Made by a program: the position numbers and the translations under genes. This document shows, piece after piece, positions 31,615 through 39,990 of a stretch of 64,000 bases of DNA. Each line of letters starts with the position of its first letter. The stretch's first letter is position 1. The DNA is from Amycolatopsis camponoti. Lineage in GTDB: Bacteria > Actinomycetota > Actinomycetes > Mycobacteriales > Pseudonocardiaceae. The DNA lies in assembly GCF_902497555.1 (NCBI RefSeq), contig NZ_CABVGP010000001.1, positions 992,001 to 1,056,000 on the forward strand, read 5' to 3'. The notes below the pieces were generated by a model. The model made no database searches and was not told the origin of the DNA. It was given only the letters and a program-made list of their open reading frames with translations.

Positions 31615-33294
31615 TCAGTTGGTCTTCGACGTCGGCAGGTGGGCGCCGAGGTAGCCGACGTACACCGTGCCGGTGCGGTCGGTGTCGTCGAGGAAGTGCA
31701 GCCTCGGCGCCGGCGACTTGAAGCGCTCCAAGGCGATGTGGGCGCCGAAGTAGTCGCGGCCGGCGGGGTTCGTCCGCGGGTCGACGCGGAACGTCCGCGC
31801 CTGCCGGAGCCGTTCGTTCGTGGTCACCGTTTCCGATTCGGCCAGGGCGATGATGTTGGCGCTGATCAGCGAGCCTGGCTGGCCGGTGCGGGCGAACGCG
31901 AGCACGTCCGACAGCTCGGGCCCGGGGTCCTGGCCCGCGTCGAGCAACGTGGTCCGCGCGCACGCATACGCGTCGAGGGTGCGGAGCGCGTCCCACGCCT
32001 TGCGCCGCCAGGCACCGGCTTTCGGGTGGTGGTCGAGGATCGCGGCGGGAGCCGGGTCGGCCGTGATCGCGAGGTGCTTGAGCGTCGCCGTGGCGGCGCC
32101 GATCAGGTCGGCGAAGCTCGGGAACTCTTCGGGCGGACGCTCGGCGGCGGCGACCTCGTCGTCGGCGCCGTGGTATCGGGCGAGCGTGCCCGCCAGCAGC
32201 CCGTTCACGCGTCTGAGCTCGTCGCGTTCGGTCTCCGTCTCCTCGAACGCGCGCGCGTAGTCGTCCACTTCCCCCTGCAGCTGCGCGAGCTGCGTCCGCA
32301 GGCACGCGACGTCGATCGCGGACAGGTCTTCGAGCCGGCGGCGAAGCACCTTGGCCTCGCCGGCGTGCCGATCCCGGTCCTCGGCGTCGGCCTTCGACTT
32401 CTTGCGCAGGATCGTGATCACGCCCCGCGCCTCCGCCAGCTCGCGCTCCGCGCGGTCCAGCTTCTCCGTCAGCTCGGCGTCCGGCTCCCGCTCCGGCGCG
32501 TCGAACGGATCCGCGGCGTACCACGCTTTCACGCTCGGCACCTCCGCCCACTCCGCCGGCAGCGGTGTCCGGCCGCGCGTCTGGAGCAGCCGCGTGATCG
32601 CGCCCTGGAGCGCCTCGCCGGAGACCGGGCTGGCGGTCTCGACGAAGTCCGGGAGCTGGTCGCACAGCGGCGCGTACAGCCGCGCGCCCAGCGGCACCTC
32701 GTAGCCGAGCGGCACGTGCTGGTTGAGGGTGCGGCGGAAGCGGTCGTCGACGTCGAAGACGTTGACCAGCCCGGGCCAGCCGTCCACCGGCACGGTCGGC
32801 GGTTCGGTGAGCACCAGCACCGCCGACGTCCGCCAGTCCGCCACCAGCGCCTCGCCCAGCAGCTCCGCGACGCGGTCGCACTCCTTGCGAGACCAGCCGC
32901 GCATCGCGAGAACCGGCGCTTCGATCGGAATCTCGTCACTCCCGCTCGCGCCGAGCTCCTCCAGCCCGATCCGGTGCGCCGGCGCTTCGTGGCAGCTGCG
33001 CCACGGCCGCGTGCACGCGGCGGCCAGCAACCACGCCACGCGGTCTTCGCCGGCGTGGTAGCACAGCGAAAGCAATACCTGAACGGAGTAGCGGCCTTCG
33101 CCGCCCGTCCACCCGAACTTCAGGTCGCACCGGCGCGAACCGCCGTCGTCGGAGGAGCCGAGATCGGCGACCGTGTAGTCGTCGTGCTGCCGCTGGCGGG
33201 TGATCAGCCTGCTGCGCAAGGCGTCCAGGGGGCGTTTCCCCTCGGTGGGGACCAGTCCGTGGTGCCAGATCCGGTGCACCCCCACAGGACTCAA
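31615..33294 (-). CDS. Large protein of unknown function with central coiled coil
   Basis: This 559-aa soluble protein shows three parts. An N-terminal mixed domain (to about 250) includes CDLKFGWTGGEGRYSVQVLLSLCYHAGEDRVAWLLAAACTRPW and a Trp-rich core. A coiled coil at about 275-360 has LTEKLDRAERELAEARGVITILRKKS and RTQLAQLQGEVDDYARAFEETETERDELRRVN. A C-terminal domain from about 390 ends in DPRTNPAGRDYFGAHIALERFKSPAPRLHFLDDTDRTGTVYVGYLGAHLPTS. That tail has the look of a folded, conserved domain. I do not recognise the family. Architecture and neighbours (NUDIX, damage promoters) would suit an accessory or defence-type protein, but this is only a suggestion. Confidence 0.7.
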   Translation of the reverse strand: MSPVGVHRIWHHGLVPTEGKRPLDALRSRLITRQRQHDDYTVADLGSSDDGGSRRCDLKFGWTGGEGRYSVQVLLSLCYHAGEDRVAWLLAAACTRPWRSCHEAPAHRIGLEELGASGSDEIPIEAPVLAMRGWSRKECDRVAELLGEALVADWRTSAVLVLTEPPTVPVDGWPGLVNVFDVDDRFRRTLNQHVPLGYEVPLGARLYAPLCDQLPDFVETASPVSGEALQGAITRLLQTRGRTPLPAEWAEVPSVKAWYAADPFDAPEREPDAELTEKLDRAERELAEARGVITILRKKSKADAEDRDRHAGEAKVLRRRLEDLSAIDVACLRTQLAQLQGEVDDYARAFEETETERDELRRVNGLLAGTLARYHGADDEVAAAERPPEEFPSFADLIGAATATLKHLAITADPAPAAILDHHPKAGAWRRKAWDALRTLDAYACARTTLLDAGQDPGPELSDVLAFARTGQPGSLISANIIALAESETVTTNERLRQARTFRVDPRTNPAGRDYFGAHIALERFKSPAPRLHFLDDTDRTGTVYVGYLGAHLPTSKTN

Positions 33295-33366
33295 CTCCGT
33301 TCGCCGGAAACAGGACCTCAGGCGAACATAGCGGATCCTGTGACCGGGCGAACGCGGGGCGTCACC

Positions 33367-33729
33367 TCATTCACGCGTCCAGAGGCAGAACGGATGCCCG
33401 GCCGGATCGAAGCAGACGCGGACGTCCTCCTGGGGCTGGAAGTCCGAGACCGTGGCACCCGCGGCGGTCGCGGCCGCCGTCGCCGCGTCGAGGTCGTCGA
33501 CCTCGATGTCGAGGTGCAGCTGCATCTGCTGGGCACCGCCGGCGGGCGGCCACACCGGCGGGAGGTGCTCGGTCTCGAGCTGGAACGACAGCCCGGCGCT
33601 GCCGTCGTCCGGGCGCAGCGTCACCCACTCCGGCTCGTCGGTCTTGATCGGCCAGCCGAGCAGCTTCGAGTAGAACTCGGCGAGCGCACGCGGTTCCGGC
33701 GCGCCGAGCACGGTGGAGGTCAGCTTCAT
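33367..33729 (-). CDS. VOC (glyoxalase/bleomycin-resistance-like) family protein
   Basis: The 120-aa protein has the paired beta-alpha-beta-beta-beta units of the VOC superfamily: LTSTVLGAPEPRALAEFYSKLLGWPIKTDEPEWVTLRPDD and MQLHLDIEVDDLDAATAAATAAGATVSDFQPQEDVRVCFDPAGHPFCLW. Candidate metal ligands are the His in LHLDIEV and the late Glu. The role may be a dioxygenase-like enzyme, isomerase or binding protein; the actinobacterial subgroup is mostly uncharacterised. Start ATG at 33729. Confidence 0.88.
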   Translation of the reverse strand: MKLTSTVLGAPEPRALAEFYSKLLGWPIKTDEPEWVTLRPDDGSAGLSFQLETEHLPPVWPPAGGAQQMQLHLDIEVDDLDAATAAATAAGATVSDFQPQEDVRVCFDPAGHPFCLWTRE

Positions 33730-33759
33730 GACCCGGTGGTACCCGCCGGCGCGGGCCTT

Positions 33760-34182
33760 CTACCGGGCCGGGCCGGTCCGGGTGTCAAAGTAGGCGACGG
33801 GCGGGCCGACCTGGTGCCACGACGTCGTGGCGAACACCGCGGCCCCTGACAACGCGAGCAGCGCGGTGATGACGGCGAGCGTGGCGCCGATCCGGCCCGG
33901 CCCTGGCCGGGTGCGCGCACCGGCGTGGACGCCGAAGACCAGGGCCAGCACGCTGATCGGCAGCAACGCGAACCACAGTGCGCCGAGGACCAGCACGAAC
34001 GCCTGCGCGACCCACGAGTACACCCACGCGGTCACGACCGGCGGCCGCACGATCAGCCAGGCCGCCCAGGTGGCCACGGCGAGCGTGAACCCGGAGGCGC
34101 CGATCGCCAGCGACGCGATCGCCAGGCCACGGCCGGGTCGCGCGGTATCGGTCGTTTCGGCTTCGAATTCCGGTGCCCCCAC
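33760..34182 (-). CDS. Small membrane protein with DUF4190-like helices
   Basis: The 140-aa protein has an acidic N-terminal tail (GAPEFEAETTDTARPG) and then four hydrophobic segments: GLAIASLAIGASGFTLAVATWAAWLIV, AWVYSWVAQAFVLVLGALWFALLPISVLALVFGVHA and IGATLAVITALLALSGAAVFA. A short extracellular tail follows. The AIASLAIG-type helix and G-x-x-LA turns are those of DUF4190 proteins, here with an extended middle. Function unknown; probably a cell-membrane component. Divergent from the hydrolase at 34284. Confidence 0.75.
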   Translation of the reverse strand: MGAPEFEAETTDTARPGRGLAIASLAIGASGFTLAVATWAAWLIVRPPVVTAWVYSWVAQAFVLVLGALWFALLPISVLALVFGVHAGARTRPGPGRIGATLAVITALLALSGAAVFATTSWHQVGPPVAYFDTRTGPAR

Positions 34183-34283
34183 ACCGGGAACATCCCGCCG
34201 GGGCGCCCCGGTGTTACGCGGAATACCCCGTCGCCGCGTGGGTTGATTCCAGGCACAGGCGAAGGATCACTGAGGGAGCCGCC

Positions 34284-35432
34284 ATGTCGTCAGAGCACAT
34301 CCAGGGGACCGTCGCCGACGGGTTCGAGTCCGTCCGCGAGGAGTTCGCCGCCGTCGCGACCGCCGAAGGCGGCGACTACGCCGCCCAGCTCGTGGCGCAC
34401 GTCGACGGCGAGCGCGTCGTCGACCTGTGGACCGGCCCCGAGATCACCGCCGACTCGCTGACCGGCGTGTTCTCCTCGACCAAGGGGGCGGCGCACCTGG
34501 TGGTGGCGCTGCTCGTCCAGGACGGCGTGCTCGACCTCGACCAGCGGGTGAGCCACTACTGGCCGGAGTTCGGCGCGGCGGGCAAGGAGGCGATCACCCT
34601 CCGGGAGCTGCTCGCGCACCGCGCCGGTGTCGTGGGCGCGGACGCCGGGTTCACGGCCGAGGAGATCGCCGACGACCGCGTGATCGCCGAGCGGCTCGCC
34701 CCGCAGCGGCCGTACTGGCGCCCCGGCACGGCGTTCGGCTACCACGCGCTGGTGATCGGCGCCCTGACCGGCGAGGTCGTCCGGCGCGTCACCGGCCGCA
34801 GCATCCAGGAGCACTACGAGGAGCGCGTCCGGCGGCCGTTCGGCCTGGACTTCTACCTCGGGTTGCCGGAGGAGCTGGAGCCCCGGTTCCTGACGACGCA
34901 GCCGATGCTGCCGACACCGGAGCAACTGGCCCAGCTGGAGGCGAACGCGACGGGGCCGGACAGCATCACGGGGATCGCGTTCAACCGCAACCACCCGAAG
35001 GCGCCGGAGCTCTGGGACCTCCCGAACCTCGAGGTGGTCCGCCGCCTGAGCCCGGCCTCGGTGGGCGGCGTGGCATCGGCCCGAGGCCTGGCCGGCATGT
35101 ACGCGGCGGCGATCAGCGGCCCCGAGCCGCTCCTGCGCCCGGAGACGGCGGCAGAGTTCGCCCAGGTCCATTCACGGGGTGACGACCTGTCGACCCGCAA
35201 CCACAACGCGTTCGGTCTGGGCTTCGCGATCGTCTCGGACGACTACCCCGTCCTCGGACAGGGAGCATTCGGCCACAGCGGCGCGGCGGGTTCCCAGGCG
35301 TTCGCAGACCCCCGCAGCGGCCTGGCCTACGGCTACAACCGCCGCCGGTTCGCATTCCCCGGCGGAGCGGCCCCGGAGAACGCGAGGCTGGTAAGCGCGA
35401 TCCACAAGGCGGTGACCGAAAAGCGGGCATGA
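34284..35432 (+). CDS. Serine hydrolase of the beta-lactamase/class C esterase fold
   Basis: ATG 34284 follows GGGAG. The 382-aa protein has the class C-like motifs: SxxK as FSSTKGAAHLVVALL (nucleophile Ser), LRELLAHRAGV, and the YxN-like tyrosine in FGYHALVIGALTGEVVRRVTGRSIQEHYEERVRRPFGLDFYLGLPEELEPR. The C-terminus carries GFAIVSDDYPVLGQGAFGHSGAAGSQAFADPRSGLAYGYNRRR with the HSG triad-like motif. It lacks a signal peptide and so is likely a cytoplasmic esterase of the EstB type, not a beta-lactamase. A 26-bp perfect dyad after the stop probably ends transcription. Confidence 0.9.
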   Translation: MSSEHIQGTVADGFESVREEFAAVATAEGGDYAAQLVAHVDGERVVDLWTGPEITADSLTGVFSSTKGAAHLVVALLVQDGVLDLDQRVSHYWPEFGAAGKEAITLRELLAHRAGVVGADAGFTAEEIADDRVIAERLAPQRPYWRPGTAFGYHALVIGALTGEVVRRVTGRSIQEHYEERVRRPFGLDFYLGLPEELEPRFLTTQPMLPTPEQLAQLEANATGPDSITGIAFNRNHPKAPELWDLPNLEVVRRLSPASVGGVASARGLAGMYAAAISGPEPLLRPETAAEFAQVHSRGDDLSTRNHNAFGLGFAIVSDDYPVLGQGAFGHSGAAGSQAFADPRSGLAYGYNRRRFAFPGGAAPENARLVSAIHKAVTEKRA

Positions 35433-35454
35433 CGAGGTAGCGGTCCACAAAGGA

Positions 35455-35480
35455 CTCTCCTGGCCGATCGGTCAGGAGAG
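35455..35480. terminator. 26-bp perfect palindrome after the serine hydrolase
   Basis: CTCTCCTGGCCGATCGGT followed by CAGGAGAG is symmetric over 26 bp, apart from the G/T bases next to the centre arms. It starts 23 bp after the stop and could fold as a hairpin terminator; no T-run follows, as is common in high-GC actinobacteria. It could also be a protein-binding site. Confidence 0.5.
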
Positions 35481-36132
35481 CGGAGAGCGCACGCTCAAAA
35501 CGGCTCACACCCGCGAGAATCCCCCGGGCGCGAGGTGCCGGTGAGCGTTGCCGCGCGAGAGCGCACGCTCGGCATCGCAGACGTGGCCAGGTTTTACGTC
35601 GCACCCGGCCATGCTGGAGGGACGCGCCGAAAGTGGGCGACGCGGAAGAGCCGGGCCAAGCAGGGGCGCGCTGGAAGCGGCACTCAGGCTCGAGGCGGTG
35701 CCGATCGGGCGCGGAGCGAGCAGGCCGGCGAGCCGTCGGCCGGATGTCGGCGTGTGGTCGGCCGTCGATGCCCTGACCGCCCGAGGCCGCACCTCCGGGC
35801 GAACCAGGCAGCAGGCATCGCCGAGTGAGGCGATGATTGCCATCCGCACCCGGCGCAACACCTCACCCCGGACGGCCCCGGCCCGCGCTCGGCCACCCGG
35901 CGGGATGCACGTCCGCAATGGACGTCGTTACAGAGTTCACTCGTTAGGACGTTCCTGTCGGGACGTTTCGCCTGATCACGCAAGTTGGTCTGACTTTCCG
36001 TAGCGAAAACTCTCCCGATCACTGCTCCGTTGTGTAACTATTGGTCCGTTCGCGGGGAGAGGGCCCCGCGAGGGGGACTCACCGTCACGGCGAGCGGCCC
36101 CATGCAGATCCCCAGGGGAGAGGAGATCGACC
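35481..36132. other. ~650-bp region without a recognisable gene
   Basis: Frames of 97-151 codons exist here, but their translations are Arg/Ala/Pro/Ser-rich and look like chance frames. Two exact copies of GAGAGCGCACGCTC, itself containing the dyad GAGCG-CA-CGCTC, lie at 35483-35496 and 35557-35570. Two GGACGTT boxes occur near 35947 and 35960. The right end, lower in GC, should hold the promoter of the peptide gene at 36133. It may include remnants of a lost gene. Confidence 0.4.
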
Positions 36133-36321
36133 ATGTCGACGCCCACGGACACCAAGCCCGAAGAAACCCCGGAGCCGGTCGAAAAGGCCGGCCCGGTGGT
36201 CCCGCACCCCGAGCCCGACGAGTTCGGCTGGGTGCACATCGATCACGTGCCGGAGAAGCCGAAGGACGGCACCATCGTGACGCCGAACTGCGGCGCACCT
36301 TGCTTCGAGGTCGCACGCTGA
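36133..36321 (+). CDS. 62-aa Cys-containing peptide, candidate partner or substrate of the CHAT protein
   Basis: ATG 36133 follows a very strong GGAGAGGAG site. The 62-aa product is acidic and proline-rich at the N-terminus (STPTDTKPEETPEPVEKAG), has a middle FGWVHIDHVPEKP and ends PNCGAPCFEVAR with Cys53 and Cys57. There is no signal peptide or membrane segment. The form (disordered leader-like half, short Cys-bearing C-terminus) is that of a modified or cleaved peptide, but no maturase gene is adjacent. A hairpin terminator separates it from the TPR-CHAT gene 92 bp downstream, so it can be expressed in excess of that protein. Confidence 0.7.
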   Translation: MSTPTDTKPEETPEPVEKAGPVVPHPEPDEFGWVHIDHVPEKPKDGTIVTPNCGAPCFEVAR

Positions 36322-36339
36322 GCTTGACCAAGTTGTAAT

Positions 36340-36374
36340 CGCCCGCCTGCCGATCTTCACAGGGTAGGCGGGCG
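36340..36374 (+). terminator. Intrinsic-type hairpin between the peptide and CHAT genes
   Basis: CGCCCGCCT (36340-36348) pairs perfectly with AGGCGGGCG (36366-36374) across a 17-nt loop and is followed by TCTTCT. Partial termination here would set a high peptide-to-protease ratio. Confidence 0.65.
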
Positions 36375-36412
36375 TCTTCTGCTACAGCCTGTGCTGTCAT
36401 GGTGGAGTGCCT

Positions 36413-39022
36413 GTGACGAACCTGGACCCGTCGGAAGTCGTCGATGAGGTCCGCAAGCTCCAGCGAGCCGCAACTGATGCTTCGTGTTTGGCGCGGTACC
36501 ACGAGGGAGTCCGGCTGCTGCGGCGCGGGATGGGGCTGCTGGACTCGATCCACCCGGTGCCCGAAGGCATCCGTACGGACTGGCTGGTGACACGGATCCG
36601 CCTGTCGAGCACCTTGGTCGCCATGTCGTCGGAGATCAGCGGGGACCTGGCGGCCGGACTGGCGGGTCTGGACGACGTGCGACTGCTGGTCAAGACGGTC
36701 GACGATCCCGTGCTCCGCGCGGAGCTGAGCGGGGCGCTGAACTACAACTACGCGGCCAAGCTGATGGCTGTCGGCCGCAACGAGGAGAGCCTCGGCTACT
36801 TCGACGCCTCGATCGCGGACAAGGAATACCGGATGGCGCACGCCGCCGATCCGGAGTCGCGCATGGATTCGCTCGTCCGGAGTTTGTCTTCGCGCGGATG
36901 GGCGCACACGAGGCTGGGCAACGTCCAGCAGGCCCGCGCCGACCTGACCCGATCACTGGAGCTCGCCGAGAAGTACGAGCTGCGGGCGATGGTGGCCGAC
37001 GTGCGACGCAACCTGGGCACGCTGGCCCTGCGGACCGGGGACGTTCCCGAGGCCCTGCGCTTCTACGAGGAGACCGAGCGGACCTACCGGGCCCTGGACA
37101 TGGAGTTGCCGGCGCTGCTGCGCATCGAGCAGGCGCAAGCCCTGCTGGCGGCGGGACTGGCGGACGAGGCCGGCAGGCATCTCGACGACCTTCTGCTGGA
37201 AATGAGCGCTCAGCCCAGCGTCGCTCGCGAACAGGCCCGGGTCGAGCTCTACCGCGCATCGGCCGCCCTGAAGAACGACGAGCTGGACCTCGCCCGCGAG
37301 ATGGCCGCGGCCGCCCGGCGGGGCATGCGCCGGGCCGGGTGTCAGACCTGCGTCGCCAACGCCGTGATCATCGGGCTGCACGCCGATGTGCGGGCGGCTC
37401 TGCATTCGGCCGAGGTGCCGGCCGCGTTGCCCACCAGGGCCATCCGCATCGCGGCGAAGATGCCCTCGCCGATGCTCGCCGAGCAGGCCGCCACGGCGCG
37501 GATGCTGGCCGTCCGCCTGGACATCCGGCGCGGCAACCTCAAACGCGCCGTCGAAACGCTCCAGAAGGTCCCTCGCCCCGGGCAGCTCACCCCCATCGAC
37601 TACCGGATGCTGCGCCGCCTCTGCCGGGCCGAACTCGCCGTCGCCCAGGGGAGCCGGGCCAAGGCGCTCACCGAGATCCGGTCGGGGCTCACCGAACTCG
37701 ACGCCGTCCGCGATCGCATGGGTGGGCTGGACCTCGTGTCGGGGACCGCGCTCCACGGCCAGGAGCTCGCCGACCTCGCCGTGAAGCTCGTGCTCGAACG
37801 CAGCGATGCCCGGCGCCTGTTCGTCTGGCTCGAACGGACCCGCGCGCAGACCTACCGGTACGAGCCGCTCTCCGCCGGGACCGATCCCGAGCTCGCCGCG
37901 CGCGTCGCCGAGGTGCGGGGTCTGGGCCAGGCCATCCAAGAGGCCCAGCACGACGGCCACCCCATCGCCGGGCTGCGGGCCAAGTACAACGAGCGTCTCC
38001 GCGAGGCTCAGCGGCTCGGCTGGCACACCGGGGGCTGGGGGCGGCCGCGGCCGGTGGCCGGGCTGAACGAGGTCGTCGCGCAGCTCGGGGAACGGGCGCT
38101 GGTCAGCTTCGCCGCGTCCGGGGACGAGCTCGTCGCCGTCGTCGTCGCCGGGGGTGAGTGCCGGCTCGTGCGGCTCGGGTCCGCCGGTGCCGCCGCCGAG
38201 TCCGGGCGCGTGCTCAACGTCGACCTCGACGCCCTCGCGCCCGACAACCTGCCCGAACGGCTGGCCGAGGTCGTCATGGCGTCGGCGCGCAAGCAGGCCG
38301 ACAAGCTCGACGCCCAGCTCATCCAGCCGCTGGCCGAGGTCTTCGGCGATCGCGAGCTGGTCATCGTCCCCACCGGGCCGCTCTACGCCGTTCCGTGGGG
38401 CGTCCTGCCCGGGCTGCGGGGGCGGCCCACCGTCGTCGCGCCGTCGGCGGGGGCGTGGCTCGCCGCCGAGCTGACGAAGTCGCCGCGGGCCCGCAAGATC
38501 GTGCTCGTCCGCGGGCCGGGCCTCGCCGGTGCGCGTGGTGAGCTGGAGAAGCTGACCACGCACTACCGCACCGCGACGACCATGACCGGCGCCAAGGCCA
38601 CCGTGAAGTCGGTGCTGCGCGCGATGGACGGCGCCAAGCTCGCCCACTTCGCCGCGCACGGCGCGCACGAGCCGGAGAACGCGCTGTTCTCCCGCCTCGA
38701 GCTCGCCGACGGCGCCCTCTTCGGGCACGAGATGGCCGGGCTGCGGCAACCGCCGCGGCAAGTCGTCTTCGCCGCCTGCGAACTCGCGCTCAACCGGATC
38801 CGGCCGGGCGACGAAGCCCTCGGCTTCGCCAGCGCCCTGCTCGCCAGCGGCTCCCGCACGGTGATCGCGCCGCTGTCGCGCGTCGGTGACCTGGCCTCGG
38901 CGGCCGCGATGGACGACTACTACCGCGCCCTGGCCGTCCGGGACAGTCCCGCGCTGGCCCTGGCCGACGCGATCGCCGTCGACCCGTTCCGACGGCCCTT
39001 CGTCTGCCTCGGCTCAGGCTGA
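36413..39022 (+). CDS. TPR-CHAT protein (caspase-like protease domain)
   Basis: GTG 36413 is preferred because GGTGGAG lies 5 bp upstream; GTG 36407 is an alternative. The 869-aa protein has helical TPR-like repeats over about residues 20-450 (e.g. GALNYNYAAKLMAVGRNEESLGYFDASI, SRGWAHTRLGNVQQARADLTRSLELAEKY, RNLGTLALRTGDVPEALRFYEETERTYRAL). A C-terminal CHAT domain (about 560-865) follows, with the catalytic His749 in AHFAAHGAHEPENALFSRLELADG and Cys789 in VVFAACELALN. Both residues are present, so it should be an active cysteine endopeptidase. CHAT proteases commonly cleave a dedicated target after TPR-mediated recognition. It ends 9 bp past the stop of the convergent aldo/keto reductase. 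Confidence 0.88.
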   Translation: MTNLDPSEVVDEVRKLQRAATDASCLARYHEGVRLLRRGMGLLDSIHPVPEGIRTDWLVTRIRLSSTLVAMSSEISGDLAAGLAGLDDVRLLVKTVDDPVLRAELSGALNYNYAAKLMAVGRNEESLGYFDASIADKEYRMAHAADPESRMDSLVRSLSSRGWAHTRLGNVQQARADLTRSLELAEKYELRAMVADVRRNLGTLALRTGDVPEALRFYEETERTYRALDMELPALLRIEQAQALLAAGLADEAGRHLDDLLLEMSAQPSVAREQARVELYRASAALKNDELDLAREMAAAARRGMRRAGCQTCVANAVIIGLHADVRAALHSAEVPAALPTRAIRIAAKMPSPMLAEQAATARMLAVRLDIRRGNLKRAVETLQKVPRPGQLTPIDYRMLRRLCRAELAVAQGSRAKALTEIRSGLTELDAVRDRMGGLDLVSGTALHGQELADLAVKLVLERSDARRLFVWLERTRAQTYRYEPLSAGTDPELAARVAEVRGLGQAIQEAQHDGHPIAGLRAKYNERLREAQRLGWHTGGWGRPRPVAGLNEVVAQLGERALVSFAASGDELVAVVVAGGECRLVRLGSAGAAAESGRVLNVDLDALAPDNLPERLAEVVMASARKQADKLDAQLIQPLAEVFGDRELVIVPTGPLYAVPWGVLPGLRGRPTVVAPSAGAWLAAELTKSPRARKIVLVRGPGLAGARGELEKLTTHYRTATTMTGAKATVKSVLRAMDGAKLAHFAAHGAHEPENALFSRLELADGALFGHEMAGLRQPPRQVVFAACELALNRIRPGDEALGFASALLASGSRTVIAPLSRVGDLASAAAMDDYYRALAVRDSPALALADAIAVDPFRRPFVCLGSG

Positions 39023-39988
39023 CGACGCTGAGTAGGCCGGCGGGGACCACACCAGCCGCGGATCGGTCTGCACGAAGCTGCCGAGCAGCTGGTCGACCCG
39101 GGTCAGCACGTCGAGGTCCAGCCGGACGCCGGCGGCCTTCGCGTTCTCCGTGACCTGCTCCGGTGTGCTCGCCCCCACCACCGTCGACGCGACGGTCTCG
39201 TGCTGCAACGTCCACGCCAGCGCGAGCTGCGCCATCGTCAGGCCCGCGTCGTCCGCGACGCCGCGCAGCAGCTCCACCCGCTCCAGCAGCTCCGGCATCA
39301 GCAGCGGCCGCGCGTGCGCCGGCCCGGTCGCGCGCGAGCCCGCCGGGATGTGCCCGTCGCGGTACTTGCCGGTCAGCACGCCCTGCGCCAGCGGCATCGA
39401 CGCGAACTGCCCGACGCCGATCCGCTCGCCCACCGGCATCACCTGGGCCTCGGGCACGCGCCACAGCATCGAATAGTGCGGCTGATTCGCGATGAACGGC
39501 ACGTCGTACCGCACCGCCGCCTCGTGCGCTTGCAGCAGCTGCTCGGCCGTCCACTCCGACGTGCCGACGTACCGGATCTTCCCCTGCCGCACCAGATCCG
39601 AGAGCGCGAGGAACGTCTCGGCGACCGGCGTCCGGTAGTCGAAGCGCAGCAGCTGGTGGACGTCGACGTGGTCGGTGCGCAACCGCCGCAGCGAGCCTTC
39701 CAGCGACGCGATCACGTGCTTGCGGCTCAGCCCGGCGTCGTTCGGCCCCGGGCCCTCCGGCCAGAACACGCCGGTGCACAACACGATCTCGTCGCGCCGG
39801 ACACCGGAGAACGCCGAGCCGAAGGACGCCTCCGCCGCGCCACCGTCCCACGCCGCCGCGGTGTGGAACGTCGTGACGCCGGCGTCCAGCGCCGCGGCGA
39901 CGCAGCCGGGTGCGTCGTGCGTCTGCCAGTTGCCGTAGGCGATCTCGCTCACGGCCAGCCCGCTCGCGCCGAGCCTGCGGTACTCCAC
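39014..39988 (-). CDS. Aldo/keto reductase
   Basis: GTG 39988 has GGGAGG 6 bp upstream, giving 324 aa. AKR features: EYRRLGASGLAVSEIAYGNWQTHDA, FHTAAAWDGGAAEASFG where the usual catalytic Tyr position reads as Ala/Trp (DTAxxYG is replaced by HTAAAWDGG), RLRTDHVDVHQLLRFDYRTPVAETFLALSDLVRQGKIRYVGTSEW, then the NADPH-binding TVASTVVGASTPEQVTENAKAAG. The missing Tyr questions classic carbonyl reductase chemistry. It follows the SDR gene by 2 bp on the same strand, so the two are a unit. Confidence 0.83.
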   Translation of the reverse strand: MEYRRLGASGLAVSEIAYGNWQTHDAPGCVAAALDAGVTTFHTAAAWDGGAAEASFGSAFSGVRRDEIVLCTGVFWPEGPGPNDAGLSRKHVIASLEGSLRRLRTDHVDVHQLLRFDYRTPVAETFLALSDLVRQGKIRYVGTSEWTAEQLLQAHEAAVRYDVPFIANQPHYSMLWRVPEAQVMPVGERIGVGQFASMPLAQGVLTGKYRDGHIPAGSRATGPAHARPLLMPELLERVELLRGVADDAGLTMAQLALAWTLQHETVASTVVGASTPEQVTENAKAAGVRLDLDVLTRVDQLLGSFVQTDPRLVWSPPAYSASSA

Positions 39989-39990
39989 GT

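Noticed and set aside
36133..39022. FxSxx-COOH or lanthipeptide RiPP system
   Set aside because: The peptide does not end in the FxSxx pattern and there is no radical SAM or lanthionine synthetase gene nearby.
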